Part shown: positions 16,901 through 25,350 of the stretch, piece by piece
Numbering within the stretch: position 1 is the stretch's first letter
How the letters are laid out: each line of letters opens with the position of its first letter
Position numbers and translations under genes: made by a program
DNA from: Rouxiella silvae
GTDB taxonomy: Bacteria > Pseudomonadota > Gammaproteobacteria > Enterobacterales > Enterobacteriaceae
Assembly (NCBI RefSeq): GCF_002093625.1
Contig: NZ_MRWD01000052.1
Location: forward strand, 1-41,642
DNA length: 41,642 nt
Direction of reading: 5' to 3'
The notes under the pieces: generated by a model
The model's database searches: none
What the model was told of the DNA's origin: nothing
The model's input: only the letters and a program-made list of their open reading frames with translations

Positions 16901-17653
16901 ATGCCGGTAGAAAACGCACCCCGCGCGAGGGGAGTGGACCGCGTGATTGATATCTTTCGTCAGTTGCATCAGGCGCGTCAGCCGATGAGCATGCGTGAAC
17001 TCATTGACGCCACGGGCGCGCCGCGTTCGAGCATTTACGAACTGGTGAGTATTTTGTCAGAAGCTGGATGGCTTGAGTCGAATGCGGAAGGTAACGTATT
17101 TTTCGGCCGCGAGATGCACTATTACGGTGCGGACTATATGACCCATAACGATTTGATCCGCCGTTCACATCAACTGATGGTTGAGCTGGTGGCGAAACAC
17201 GGCGAAACGGTGCAGCTTTGCATGCTTGAAGGTAACAAATACACGGTAGTGCTCTCTGAAAGCAACGCCCAGCCTTTCAAGATAACGTCGGATATCGGTG
17301 TTAAAGTTCCCATTCCGTGGACTGCGTCGGGCAGGCTTCTGCTCGGCGATTGGTCGGCAGAAGATATTCTAGCCCTAATCCCGGATGAAGATTTTGTGCT
17401 CGCCAACGGGCGCCATATCGATAAGCAGGAGTTTCTTGACGATATTCATCGCGCGGGGGCGCAGGGGTATTATTTGACCGAAGGGCTTTCCGACAGCTTT
17501 ACCTGCTGCATGGCGGCGCCAATCCGCACCCGTGCGGGACAGGCGGTGGCGGCATTTTGCTTTATGGTGAGTCGTGATACGCCCATGGAAAGAAGGCAGA
17601 TGTTGTTACAGGAGTTGATTGTATCCGCGCAGCGCCTTTCCGAGTTGTCATAA
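16901..17653 (+). CDS. IclR-family transcriptional regulator
   Basis: 250-aa regulator. Residues about 10-70 are the winged helix (RVIDIFRQLHQARQPMSMRE, then APRSSIYELVSILSEAGWLE). The C-terminal GAF-like effector domain includes TASGRLLLGDW and CMAAPIRTRAGQAVAAFCFM. GGGAG at 16891-16895 selects the ATG at 16901 over the in-frame ATG at 16844. It is divergent from the RidA/ABC/deaminase cluster and is the natural candidate for its regulator, with the transported compound or its 2-oxoacid as effector. Confidence 0.88.
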   Translation: MPVENAPRARGVDRVIDIFRQLHQARQPMSMRELIDATGAPRSSIYELVSILSEAGWLESNAEGNVFFGREMHYYGADYMTHNDLIRRSHQLMVELVAKHGETVQLCMLEGNKYTVVLSESNAQPFKITSDIGVKVPIPWTASGRLLLGDWSAEDILALIPDEDFVLANGRHIDKQEFLDDIHRAGAQGYYLTEGLSDSFTCCMAAPIRTRAGQAVAAFCFMVSRDTPMERRQMLLQELIVSAQRLSELS

Positions 17654-17669
17654 ATAACAGCAATAATTA

Positions 17670-17697
17670 GGGCGGGGCCGAAACTGTGGCCCCGCCC
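17670..17697. terminator. Strong GC hairpin between the IclR and yqhD genes
   Basis: GGGCGGGGCC and GGCCCCGCCC form a perfect 10-bp stem with an 8-base loop between two convergent stop codons. Both flanks are AT-rich but lack a run of T, so termination strength is uncertain. Confidence 0.6.
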
Positions 17698-17707
17698 GGT
17701 TAATCAG

Positions 17708-18862
17708 TTAGTAGCTAAGCGTAAGGATCTCTTTTGCACGTGCCAAGTCGATATCCTGCTGCTCACCCATCGGCAACATGTTGAAACGCTTCAGGTTTTC
17801 GAGGATTTCATCAATTGCAGTTTTAGGGTGTCCATGCGCGCTGAGCTGCGTTTTCAATCCCATTAACTCAAAGAATTCACGCGTTTTTGCAATGGCGGCG
17901 TCAATGCGGGTATCGTCGTCTCCAGCAGTAATATTCCACACACGCTCCGCATACTGCAGCAGTTTCTGCTTTTTGCTGTCACGCTGCACTTGCAGCAGGG
18001 CGGGCAGCAAAATAGTCAGCGTTTGAGCGTGGTCGATACCGTAGAGTGCCGTTAATTGGTGACCAATGCGGTGGGTGGCCCAGTCCTGCGGCACGCCCAC
18101 GCCGATCAGGCCATTTAGCGCCAGCGTTGCCGACCAAGTGATGGCGGACCGCACGTCATAGTTCTGCGGGTCACTTAACGCTTTCGGACCTTCCTCTATT
18201 AAGGTGAGCAGCAGACCCTCGGCAAAACGGTCCTGCACTTTTCCGTAGACTGGATAAGTCAAATACTGTTCAACAACGTGAATGAAAGCATCAACCACGC
18301 CGTTGGCAACCTGAGTTATCGGCAGGGTGTAAGTTTTAGTCGGGTCCAATACGGCAAATTTAGGGAACAGCAGCGGGTGGCTATAGCCGGATTTCTGCCC
18401 CAGTGCGGTGTTGGTGACCACCGCAACGTCATTCGTTTCAGAGCCAGTGGCTGGCAAAGTCATCACGCAGCCCAATGGCAGCGCATCGGTCAGCGGCTGA
18501 CGCGCGGCCCACAGTGGCCAAATGTCACCCTCATAGCACGCCGCAGCAGCAATAAACTTGGTGCCGTCGACCACTGAACCGCCGCCCACGGCCAGCAGAA
18601 AATCAATGTTGTTTTCTTTAATAATATCGACCGCTTTCATCAGCGTATCTAAATGCGGGTTAACTTCGATACCGCCAAATTCAAACGTGACGCGGTCACC
18701 TAATGCAGCCTGTACTTCATCCAGTGTGCCATATTTTTTAGCACTGCCGCCGCCGTAGGTGATCAGCACGCGGGCATTTTCAGGGATATTTTTACCGATA
18801 TCCGCGATTCGGTCGACGCCGAACAGCACGCGCGTAGGGTTGTAAAAATCGAAATTAAACAT
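17708..18862 (-). CDS. yqhD: Iron-containing alcohol dehydrogenase, YqhD type (aldehyde reductase)
   Basis: 384-aa group III alcohol dehydrogenase close in length and sequence to E. coli YqhD (387 aa), an NADPH-dependent reductase of short aldehydes. The GGGS cofactor motifs (ITYGGGSAKKYG, AVGGGSVVDGTKFIA) and the metal ligands are present: NGVVDAFIHVVEQ (Asp, His), THRIGHQLT (His) and GIDHAQT (His). In E. coli, yqhD is controlled by the AraC-type YqhC and flanked by dkgA; neither is here, so this may be a paralogue. The region upstream of its start runs into the hairpin array. Confidence 0.85.
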   Translation of the reverse strand: MFNFDFYNPTRVLFGVDRIADIGKNIPENARVLITYGGGSAKKYGTLDEVQAALGDRVTFEFGGIEVNPHLDTLMKAVDIIKENNIDFLLAVGGGSVVDGTKFIAAAACYEGDIWPLWAARQPLTDALPLGCVMTLPATGSETNDVAVVTNTALGQKSGYSHPLLFPKFAVLDPTKTYTLPITQVANGVVDAFIHVVEQYLTYPVYGKVQDRFAEGLLLTLIEEGPKALSDPQNYDVRSAITWSATLALNGLIGVGVPQDWATHRIGHQLTALYGIDHAQTLTILLPALLQVQRDSKKQKLLQYAERVWNITAGDDDTRIDAAIAKTREFFELMGLKTQLSAHGHPKTAIDEILENLKRFNMLPMGEQQDIDLARAKEILTLSY

Positions 18863-19028
18863 GGTTTGCCCTTATGGAAGAGTACACAGCAGTTGAATGC
18901 AATAATGACGTAATGATTACCATGATACGACAATCAAGGGTATGAATTGTCACCGTTTGACGGTGGGTGCCGCACAATCTGCTTATCTGAAAGAGTAATG
19001 TTAGGGTCTATACCGGACGTCGCGATAT

Positions 19029-20039
19029 CCCCATCCTAGCCTTCCCCAAATATGGGGAAGGGATAACACCGAGAGATTGGGCGGATGGAAGGGTGTGAGT
19101 GAAAACATCGCGATATCCCCATCCTAGCCTTCCCCAAAAATGGGGAAGGGATAAAACCGAGAGGTTGAGTGGGTGGAAGAGGTGAGTGAAAACATTGCGG
19201 TATCCCCATCCTAGCCTTCCCCAAAAATGGGGAAGGGATAACACCGAGAGATTGGGTGGATGGAAGGGTGTGAGTGAAAACGCTGCGGTATCCCCATCCT
19301 AGCCTTCCCCAGAAATGGGGAAGGGATAAAACCGATAGATTTAGTGGGTGGAAGAGGTGAGTGAAAACATCGCGGTATCCCCATCCTAGCCTTCCCCAAA
19401 AATGGGGAAGGGATAACACCGAGAGATTGGGTGGATGGAAGGGTGTGAGTGAAAACGCTGCGGTATCCCCATCCTAGCCTTCCCCAGAAATGGGGAAGGG
19501 ATAAAACCGATAGATTTAGTGGGTGGAAGAGGTGAGTGAAAACATCGCGGTATCCCCATCCTAGCCTTCCCCAAAAATGGGGAAGGGATAACACCGATAG
19601 ATTGGGTGGATGGAAGGGTGTGAGTGAAAACGCTGCGGTATCCCCATCCTAGCCTTCCCCAAAAATGGGGAAGGGATAAAACCGATAGATTTAGTGGGTG
19701 GAAGAGGTGAGTGAAAATGCCGCGGCATCCCCATCCTAGCCTTCCCCAAATATGGGGAAGGGATAAAACCGAGACCCAGCCTTCCCTAAATATGGGGAAG
19801 GGGTAAAACCTAGAGGTTGAGTGGATGGAAGGGTGTGAGTGAAACGCTGCGGTATCCCCATCCTAGCCTTCCCTAAATATGGGGAAGGGATAGAACCGAG
19901 ACCCAGCGTTCCCCAAAAATGGGGAAGGGATAAAACCGAGAGATTGAGTGGATGGAAGAGGGTAAGTGAAAACATCGCTGTTTTCCCATCTTGGCGAATT
20001 ATAATCCCTTCCCCCTTTGGGGGAAGGTTAGGATGGGGG
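19029..20039. repeat. Tandem array of 13 CCTTCCCC/GGGGAAGG hairpins with higher-order 175-bp dimers
   Basis: CCCCATCCTAGCCTTCCC begins units at 19029, 19117, 19204, 19292, 19379, 19467, 19554, 19642 and 19729, giving periods that alternate 88 and 87 bp, i.e. four 175-bp A-B dimers. Two further units of about 127 bp follow (19729 and 19856), each with two hairpins. The array ends at 20007-20039 with a hairpin of CCTTCCCCC/GGGGGAAGG followed by the motif in inverse orientation. Each unit holds one hairpin and a conserved GGATGGAAG...GTGAGTGAAAAC linker. Stems are conserved while loops vary (AAATAT, AAAAAT, AGAAAT). It lies between the yqhD start and the DUF559 gene. There are no unique spacers. 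Confidence 0.93.
20007..20027 (-). terminator. Terminal array hairpin after the DUF559 gene
   Basis: CCCTTCCCCC-TTT-GGGGGAAGG forms a perfect 9-bp stem immediately after the DUF559 stop codon on the minus strand. It is the last, inverted member of the array and would act on the DUF559 transcript as a stabilising or terminating structure. Confidence 0.5.
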
Positions 20040-20372
20040 TGCCAGCAACGAAGAAATAGCATCAAGAACGCCCGACATATTTTCAAAAACCTCGAAATTC
20101 CAAAAACGAACTACTCGCCAGCCCAGATTGGATAAATACTTTGTCCTCAAAGCATCACGATAAGACCTTTCATCATGCTGCCCGCCGTCCAATTCAATAA
20201 TGAGGCTATGTTCTATGCAGGCAAAATCCACAATGTAGGGCGCAATAATGTGCTGCCTTCTGAATTTGGCACGCATTATCTGACGTTTTCGTACCCTATT
20301 CCAAAGCTTACGTTCGGCATCACTCATTGAGGTGCGTAGCTGACGACTTCGGTAAAGAGTTGCAGTGGGCAT
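20028..20372 (-). CDS. DUF559-family nuclease-like protein (PD-(D/E)XK / Vsr-like fold)
   Basis: 114-aa protein of the DUF559 family. The layout is typical: SDAERKLWNRVRKRQIMRAK near the N-terminus, FRRQHIIAPYIVDFACIEHS with the first catalytic Asp, LIIELDGGQHDERSYRD with the Glu-x-Asp and His of the nuclease core, and GWRVVRFWNFEVFENMSGVL at the end. The fold is related to very-short-patch-repair and restriction endonucleases, but the cellular role is unknown. I chose the ATG at 20372 because family members start about 15 residues before the AERKLW motif; the frame stays open to 20456. The gene points into the hairpin array, and its last codons and TAA stop (20028-20030) lie within the inverted CCCCATCCTAACC motif. 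Confidence 0.82.
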   Translation of the reverse strand: MPTATLYRSRQLRTSMSDAERKLWNRVRKRQIMRAKFRRQHIIAPYIVDFACIEHSLIIELDGGQHDERSYRDALRTKYLSNLGWRVVRFWNFEVFENMSGVLDAISSLLAPPS

Positions 20373-20497
20373 GAGCAGGTCCAAAAGTCTAAGCCTGCCG
20401 GGTATTTGTGAAGATGAGAAGAGAAGTGAGGTGCTTGTGGAATGTGTCGCCCACAATGATTTGCTTATGTAATAAATTTAAACGGGTTATGCAGCAC

Positions 20498-20530
20498 ATA
20501 AAAAAGCCCGCCCTCAACCGGGGCAGGCTT
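20498..20530 (-). terminator. metG terminator
   Basis: On the minus strand AAGCCTGCCCC pairs with GGGCGGGCTT and is followed by TTTTTT. It lies 25 bp after the metG stop codon. Confidence 0.85.
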
Positions 20531-20554
20531 AAACATGATTTGTTGTATAAGCCT

Positions 20555-22585
20555 TTACTTCACCTGCATACCAGGCTGAGCACCGCTGTCAGGACTGAGC
20601 AGGAAAATCTCTTTCCCGCCAGGACCGGCAGCCATCACCATACCTTCAGAAATGCCGAAACGCATTTTACGCGGTGCCAGGTTGGCAACCATGATAGTTA
20701 AACGGCCTTCAAGCAGTTTTGGATCTGGATAGGCCGAGCGAATGCCGGAGAAAATCTGACGTTTCTCGCCGCCTAAATCCAGCTGTAGGCGCAGCAGTTT
20801 GTCGGAGCCTTCCACAAAGTCAGCGCTTTCAATCAGCGCAATGCGCATATCAACTTTGGCAAATTCGTCAAAGTTGATGGTTTCCTGAATCGGCGCATCG
20901 GCCAATGGGCCGGTCACTGGGGCCTTGGCCGCGGCGATGTCTTCTTTAGAGGCATCAACCATTGCGGTAACCTTATCCAGCTCGATGCGGTTGAACAGCG
21001 CCTTGAACGGGTTAACTTTATGGCTCAGCAGCGGCTGGGCGATAGCATCCCAAGTCAGTTCAGTATTGAGAAATGCCTCGGTACGCTCGGTCAAAGAAGG
21101 CAGAACCGGCTTGAGGTAAGTCATCAGAACACGGAACAGGTTAATGCCCATTGAACAGATTGCCTGCAGGTCAGCATCGCGGCCTTCCTGTTTTGCCACC
21201 ACCCACGGAGCCTGCTCGTCAACATAGCGGTTGGCAAGGTCTGCCAGTGCCATGATTTCACGAATGGCACGACCTGATTCACGGCTGCTGTAGGCCTCGG
21301 CGATGCTGGTTGCGGCATCGGTAAAGGTTTTGTACAACGCTTCGTCAGCCAATTTGTCGGCCAAAACGCCGTCAAAACGCTTGTTGATGAAACCGGCATT
21401 ACGCGAGGCCAGGTTGACCACTTTGTTAACGATGTCGGCGTTTACGCGCTGCACGAAGTCTTCAAGATTTAGGTCGATGTCGTCGATGCGTGAAGACAGC
21501 TTAGCGGCGTAGTAGTAACGCAGACAGTCGGCATCAAGGTGCTGCAAATACGTGCTGGCCTTGATAAAGGTGCCGCGCGATTTAGACATCTTCGCGCCGT
21601 TGACCGTCACGTAGCCGTGTACGAACAGGTTGGTAGGCTTGCGGAAGTTGCTGCCTTCGAGCATTGCTGGCCAGAACAGGCTGTGGAAATAGACGATGTC
21701 CTTGCCAATAAAGTGATACAGCTCGGTGGTGGAGTCTTTTTTCCAGAACTCGTCGAAGTTCAAATCAGGGCGACGGTCGCACAGGTTTTTAAAGGAACCC
21801 ATGTAGCCGATCGGCGCGTCGAGCCAGACGTAGAAATATTTACCCGGCGCATCAGGAATTTCGAAGCCGAAGTATGGCGCATCGCGGCTGATGTCCCACT
21901 GCTGCAGGCCTGATTCAAACCACTCCTGCATTTTATTGGCAACCTGCTCCTGCAACGCGCCCGAGCGGGTCCACGCCTGAAGCATGGCGCTGAATTCCGG
22001 CAGATCGAAGAAGTAGTGTTCTGAATCACGCATGATCGGCGTAGCGCCGGAAACGGCAGATTTAGGGTCAATAAGCTCGGTTGGGCTGTAGGTTGCGCCA
22101 CACACTTCACAGTTATCGCCGTATTGGTCCGGTGATTTACATTTCGGACAGGTGCCTTTCACAAAGCGATCGGGCAGGAACATGCCTTTCTCAGGATCGT
22201 AAAGTTGAGAAATAGTACGATTCTTGATGAAGCCATTTTCTTTCAGACGGCTATAAATCAGCGTAGACAGTTCGCGGTTCTCGTCGCTGTGCGTTGAGTG
22301 ATAGTTATCGTAGCTGATACCAAAACCGGCAAAGTCTTTCTGATGTTCCTGGCTCATCTCCTCAATCATTTGCTCCGGCGCAATGCCCATCTGCTGCGCT
22401 TTAAGCATGATCGGGGTGCCGTGCGCGTCGTCGGCGCAGATGAAGTGAGTTTGGTGGCCGCGCATTCGCTGATAACGGACCCAGATATCTGCCTGGATGT
22501 GCTCGAGCATGTGTCCGAGATGAATTGAACCGTTAGCATAAGGAAGTGCACAGGTTACCAAAATTTTTTTCGCGACTTGAGCCAT
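20555..22585 (-). CDS. metG: Methionyl-tRNA synthetase
   Basis: 676-aa class I aminoacyl-tRNA synthetase, the same length as E. coli MetG within one residue. The HIGH-type motif is HLGH (residues 22-25). A zinc knuckle with two Cys-x2-Cys pairs (CPKC and CEVC) follows near 146-162, KMSKSRG is the KMSKS loop, and the C-terminal tRNA-binding domain starts near [16 protein letters not shown]. It charges initiator and elongator tRNAs with methionine. The frame is open 56 codons further upstream, but that extension has no family similarity, so MAQVAKK at 22585 is the start. It is divergent from mrp. Confidence 0.97.
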   Translation of the reverse strand: MAQVAKKILVTCALPYANGSIHLGHMLEHIQADIWVRYQRMRGHQTHFICADDAHGTPIMLKAQQMGIAPEQMIEEMSQEHQKDFAGFGISYDNYHSTHSDENRELSTLIYSRLKENGFIKNRTISQLYDPEKGMFLPDRFVKGTCPKCKSPDQYGDNCEVCGATYSPTELIDPKSAVSGATPIMRDSEHYFFDLPEFSAMLQAWTRSGALQEQVANKMQEWFESGLQQWDISRDAPYFGFEIPDAPGKYFYVWLDAPIGYMGSFKNLCDRRPDLNFDEFWKKDSTTELYHFIGKDIVYFHSLFWPAMLEGSNFRKPTNLFVHGYVTVNGAKMSKSRGTFIKASTYLQHLDADCLRYYYAAKLSSRIDDIDLNLEDFVQRVNADIVNKVVNLASRNAGFINKRFDGVLADKLADEALYKTFTDAATSIAEAYSSRESGRAIREIMALADLANRYVDEQAPWVVAKQEGRDADLQAICSMGINLFRVLMTYLKPVLPSLTERTEAFLNTELTWDAIAQPLLSHKVNPFKALFNRIELDKVTAMVDASKEDIAAAKAPVTGPLADAPIQETINFDEFAKVDMRIALIESADFVEGSDKLLRLQLDLGGEKRQIFSGIRSAYPDPKLLEGRLTIMVANLAPRKMRFGISEGMVMAAGPGGKEIFLLSPDSGAQPGMQVK

Positions 22586-22762
22586 AGTAAGAGCTTGCTT
22601 TCTTTTTTGAGAATGGGGTATCGATGTTAACTCACAGAACGACCCTACGTAAACAAACGGGGATTCTGTTATGCTATTTTTATAACAGTAAGATAGCGGA
22701 GCATTTTCAGAAACTGCTTCGTTACTGAATTCCATAATAAATCCGTATTTCAAGGAGCCGGG

Positions 22763-23875
22763 ATGAAATCACAATCCCCTGAGAACGCTACTCCCGCTGA
22801 GCTTCATGCCGCCGTTAATGTGGTATTAGCCACTTTTACCCATCCTACGCTACAAAAAAGTCTCACCGCCATTAAAGCCCTCCATCAGTGTGTGCTGCTC
22901 GACAATGTGCTACACATCGAGCTGGTGCTGCCGTTTGCCTGGAAGTCAGGTTTTGAGCAGCTCAAACTGTTGACTACCTCCGAACTGCTGCGAGCAACCG
23001 GTGCGAGGAGCGTTGACTGGCGTCTTTCACACGATATTGCCACGCTGCGCCGTGCTAACGATAAACCCGGTATTAAGGGAGTGCGCAATATTTTAGCCAT
23101 CAGTTCGGGCAAGGGCGGGGTTGGCAAGTCGACGACGGCAGTTAATCTGGCTCTGGCGCTCGCCGCAGAAGGGGCAAAGGTGGGTCTGCTGGACGCCGAT
23201 ATTTATGGTCCGTCGATTCCCAATATGCTGGGTACGGAAGATGAGCGCCCGACCTCACCGGACGGTCAGCACATGTCGCCAATATTAGCACACGGGCTGG
23301 CGACCAACTCCATCGGTTACCTTGTCACCGATGAAAACGCCATGGTATGGCGCGGACCGATGGCCAGCAAGGCGCTGTTGCAGATGCTTCAGGATACGCT
23401 TTGGCCCGATTTAGATTACCTGATCCTCGATATGCCGCCGGGAACCGGTGACATTCAGCTTACGCTGGCGCAAAGCGTGCCGGTAACCGGTGCGCTGGTG
23501 GTGACTACGCCGCAGGACATCGCGCTGCTCGATGCCATGAAGGGCATTGTGATGTTTGAAAAGGTTAATGTTCCAGTGTTAGGCATCGTCGAGAACATGA
23601 GCATGCACATTTGCAGCCAGTGCGGGCATCATGAGGCTATTTTCGGCACCGGTGGCGCGCAAAAGCTGGCCGAAAAGTACCGCTGTGAGCTGCTGGCGCA
23701 AATGCCGCTGCATATTTCACTGCGTGAAGACCTCGACCGCGGCGAGCCTACGGTCATTGCCAATCCAGACAGCGAATTCACGGCGATTTACCGTCAACTG
23801 GCGTCAAAAGTAGCGTCGCAGCTTTACTGGCGAGGTGACGCTATTCCGACCGAGATTGCATTCCGCGCACTTTGA
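22763..23875 (+). CDS. mrp: Iron-sulfur cluster carrier protein Mrp/ApbC
   Basis: 370-aa P-loop ATPase that carries Fe-S clusters to target proteins. An N-terminal MIP18/DUF59-like domain (about 1-95) precedes the ParA-like domain with the deviant Walker [13 protein letters not shown] (about 114-125) and the Cys-x-x-Cys cluster site (ICSQCGHHE). AAGGAG before the ATG at 22763 fixes the start. It is divergent from metG, the conserved enteric arrangement. Confidence 0.96.
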   Translation: MKSQSPENATPAELHAAVNVVLATFTHPTLQKSLTAIKALHQCVLLDNVLHIELVLPFAWKSGFEQLKLLTTSELLRATGARSVDWRLSHDIATLRRANDKPGIKGVRNILAISSGKGGVGKSTTAVNLALALAAEGAKVGLLDADIYGPSIPNMLGTEDERPTSPDGQHMSPILAHGLATNSIGYLVTDENAMVWRGPMASKALLQMLQDTLWPDLDYLILDMPPGTGDIQLTLAQSVPVTGALVVTTPQDIALLDAMKGIVMFEKVNVPVLGIVENMSMHICSQCGHHEAIFGTGGAQKLAEKYRCELLAQMPLHISLREDLDRGEPTVIANPDSEFTAIYRQLASKVASQLYWRGDAIPTEIAFRAL

Positions 23876-24043
23876 GTGCGCAATAGCTGGATAAATTGCG
23901 CTCACTTGCAGATTAATTTAACCAAGCCAGCCGCTTAGTGGCTTTAAGGCTGGCTTCATCACCGCGTTGTACCTATAATTGGCGCGATCAAAGCGCCATC
24001 AGGCTGCTTGCCCTTCAAACCTCCAAATCAGGTCGTTAATTTT

Positions 24044-24685
24044 ATGTCTGACAAGTTCCATCAGTGTGTCATCGTGGGTATCGCTGGCGCATCTGCCTCT
24101 GGAAAAAGCCTTATTGCCAGCACCTTGTATCGCGAATTGCGCGACCAGGTCGGTGACGAACATATCGGTGTTATCCCGGAAGATTGCTACTACCGCGATC
24201 AGAGCCATTTGACTATGGAAGAGCGGGTTAAAACCAACTACGACCATCCAAGCGCAATGGACCACAATCTGCTTTTCCAGCACCTGCAGGCCATGAAATC
24301 AGGAAACGCCATCGAGCTGCCGAGCTACAGCTTTATTGAGCATACCCGTCTGAGTGAAACTGTGACGCTGGCTCCAAAGAAAGTGATCATCCTTGAAGGG
24401 ATCCTGCTGTTGACCGACGTGCGTCTACGTCAGGAAATGAACTTCTCTATTTTCGTCGATACGCCATTAGACATCTGCCTGATGCGCCGCATGAAGCGTG
24501 ACGTTAACGAACGTGGACGCTCGATGGACTCCGTGATGGCGCAGTACCAAAAAACGGTGCGCCCAATGTTCCTGCAGTTCATTGAACCTTCAAAGCAGTA
24601 TGCTGATATCATCGTGCCTCGCGGCGGCAAAAACCGTATCGCTATCGATATTCTCAAGGCAAAAATCAGCCAGTTTTTTGAATAA
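24044..24685 (+). CDS. udk: Uridine kinase
   Basis: 213-aa uridine/cytidine kinase, equal in length to E. coli Udk, which phosphorylates uridine and cytidine with GTP/ATP in pyrimidine salvage. The P-loop GASASGKS is at about residues 15-22, and [17 protein letters not shown] and [13 protein letters not shown] are conserved nucleoside and phosphate contacts. I used the ATG at 24044 (MSDKFHQ); a TTG 12 codons upstream is open but unsupported. It is followed by dcd after 37 bp, so the two may be co-transcribed. Confidence 0.96.
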   Translation: MSDKFHQCVIVGIAGASASGKSLIASTLYRELRDQVGDEHIGVIPEDCYYRDQSHLTMEERVKTNYDHPSAMDHNLLFQHLQAMKSGNAIELPSYSFIEHTRLSETVTLAPKKVIILEGILLLTDVRLRQEMNFSIFVDTPLDICLMRRMKRDVNERGRSMDSVMAQYQKTVRPMFLQFIEPSKQYADIIVPRGGKNRIAIDILKAKISQFFE

Positions 24686-24722
24686 TCATCTTACCCAGTA
24701 TGTGCCAATGGAGTTTTAAAGC

Positions 24723-25304
24723 ATGAGATTATGCGATCGTGATATTGAAGCCTGGATGGACAACGGTAAATTGTCTATTGAACCGCGTCCCCCTATTGAG
24801 CGTATCAATGGTGCAACAGTAGACGTGCGTCTGGGAAACGGTTTTCGCGTATTCAATGGACATAATGCAGGCTTTATCGACCTCAGTGGCCCGAAAGATG
24901 AAGTGGGTGCCGCGCTCGACCGCGTGATGAGCAATGAAATTGTTCTGCGCGAGGGCGAGGCCTTCTTCTTGCATCCCGGCGAACTGGCGCTGGCGGTTAC
25001 GCTAGAGTCCGTTACACTGCCTAATGACCTGGTTGGCTGGCTCGATGGCCGCTCCTCATTGGCGCGCCTTGGCCTTATGGTGCATGTTACTGCGCACCGC
25101 ATTGACCCAGGTTGGCAGGGGCGCATTGTTTTAGAGTTCTATAATTCAGGTAAACTGCCTTTGGCGCTGCGCCCAGGTATGCTGATAGGTGCGTTAAGCT
25201 TTGAGCCACTTTCCGGTCCCGCTGCGCGCCCTTACAATAGTCGAACTGACGCCAAATATCGGGACCAGCAGAGTGCGGTTGCCAGCCGCATTGATAAAGA
25301 CTGA
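24723..25304 (+). CDS. dcd: dCTP deaminase
   Basis: 193-aa homotrimeric dCTP deaminase, same length as E. coli Dcd, giving dUTP for thymidylate synthesis. The substrate loop and catalytic segment [20 protein letters not shown] with [19 protein letters not shown] are intact. GGAG at 24712-24715 precedes the ATG. The gene order udk-dcd-asmA matches E. coli. Confidence 0.97.
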   Translation: MRLCDRDIEAWMDNGKLSIEPRPPIERINGATVDVRLGNGFRVFNGHNAGFIDLSGPKDEVGAALDRVMSNEIVLREGEAFFLHPGELALAVTLESVTLPNDLVGWLDGRSSLARLGLMVHVTAHRIDPGWQGRIVLEFYNSGKLPLALRPGMLIGALSFEPLSGPAARPYNSRTDAKYRDQQSAVASRIDKD

Positions 25305-25350
25305 TACGACCTGGCAGGATGCGAGGGCAGGCAATAGATAAGAGGAAGGC

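Noticed and set aside
19036-19749. Long minus-strand reading frames (up to 127 codons) through the repeat array with repeated LPHFWGRLGWGY-like peptides
   Set aside because: They are stop-free readings of the tandem DNA repeat. The 175-bp period is not a multiple of three, so the frame changes from copy to copy, there is no ribosome binding site, and conservation follows the DNA hairpins rather than a protein frame.
19029-20039. CRISPR array
   Set aside because: Whole 87/88-bp units repeat with no unique spacers, repeat length is far above CRISPR repeats, and no cas gene is nearby.
20373-20456. 28-residue N-terminal extension of the DUF559 protein
   Set aside because: DUF559 proteins usually start about 15 residues before the AERKLW motif, which agrees with the Met at 20372; the extension is serine-rich and unlike the family.
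22586-22753. 56-residue N-terminal extension of MetG
   Set aside because: Open frame only; the family start [19 protein letters not shown] lies at 22585 and the extension crosses the divergent promoter region.
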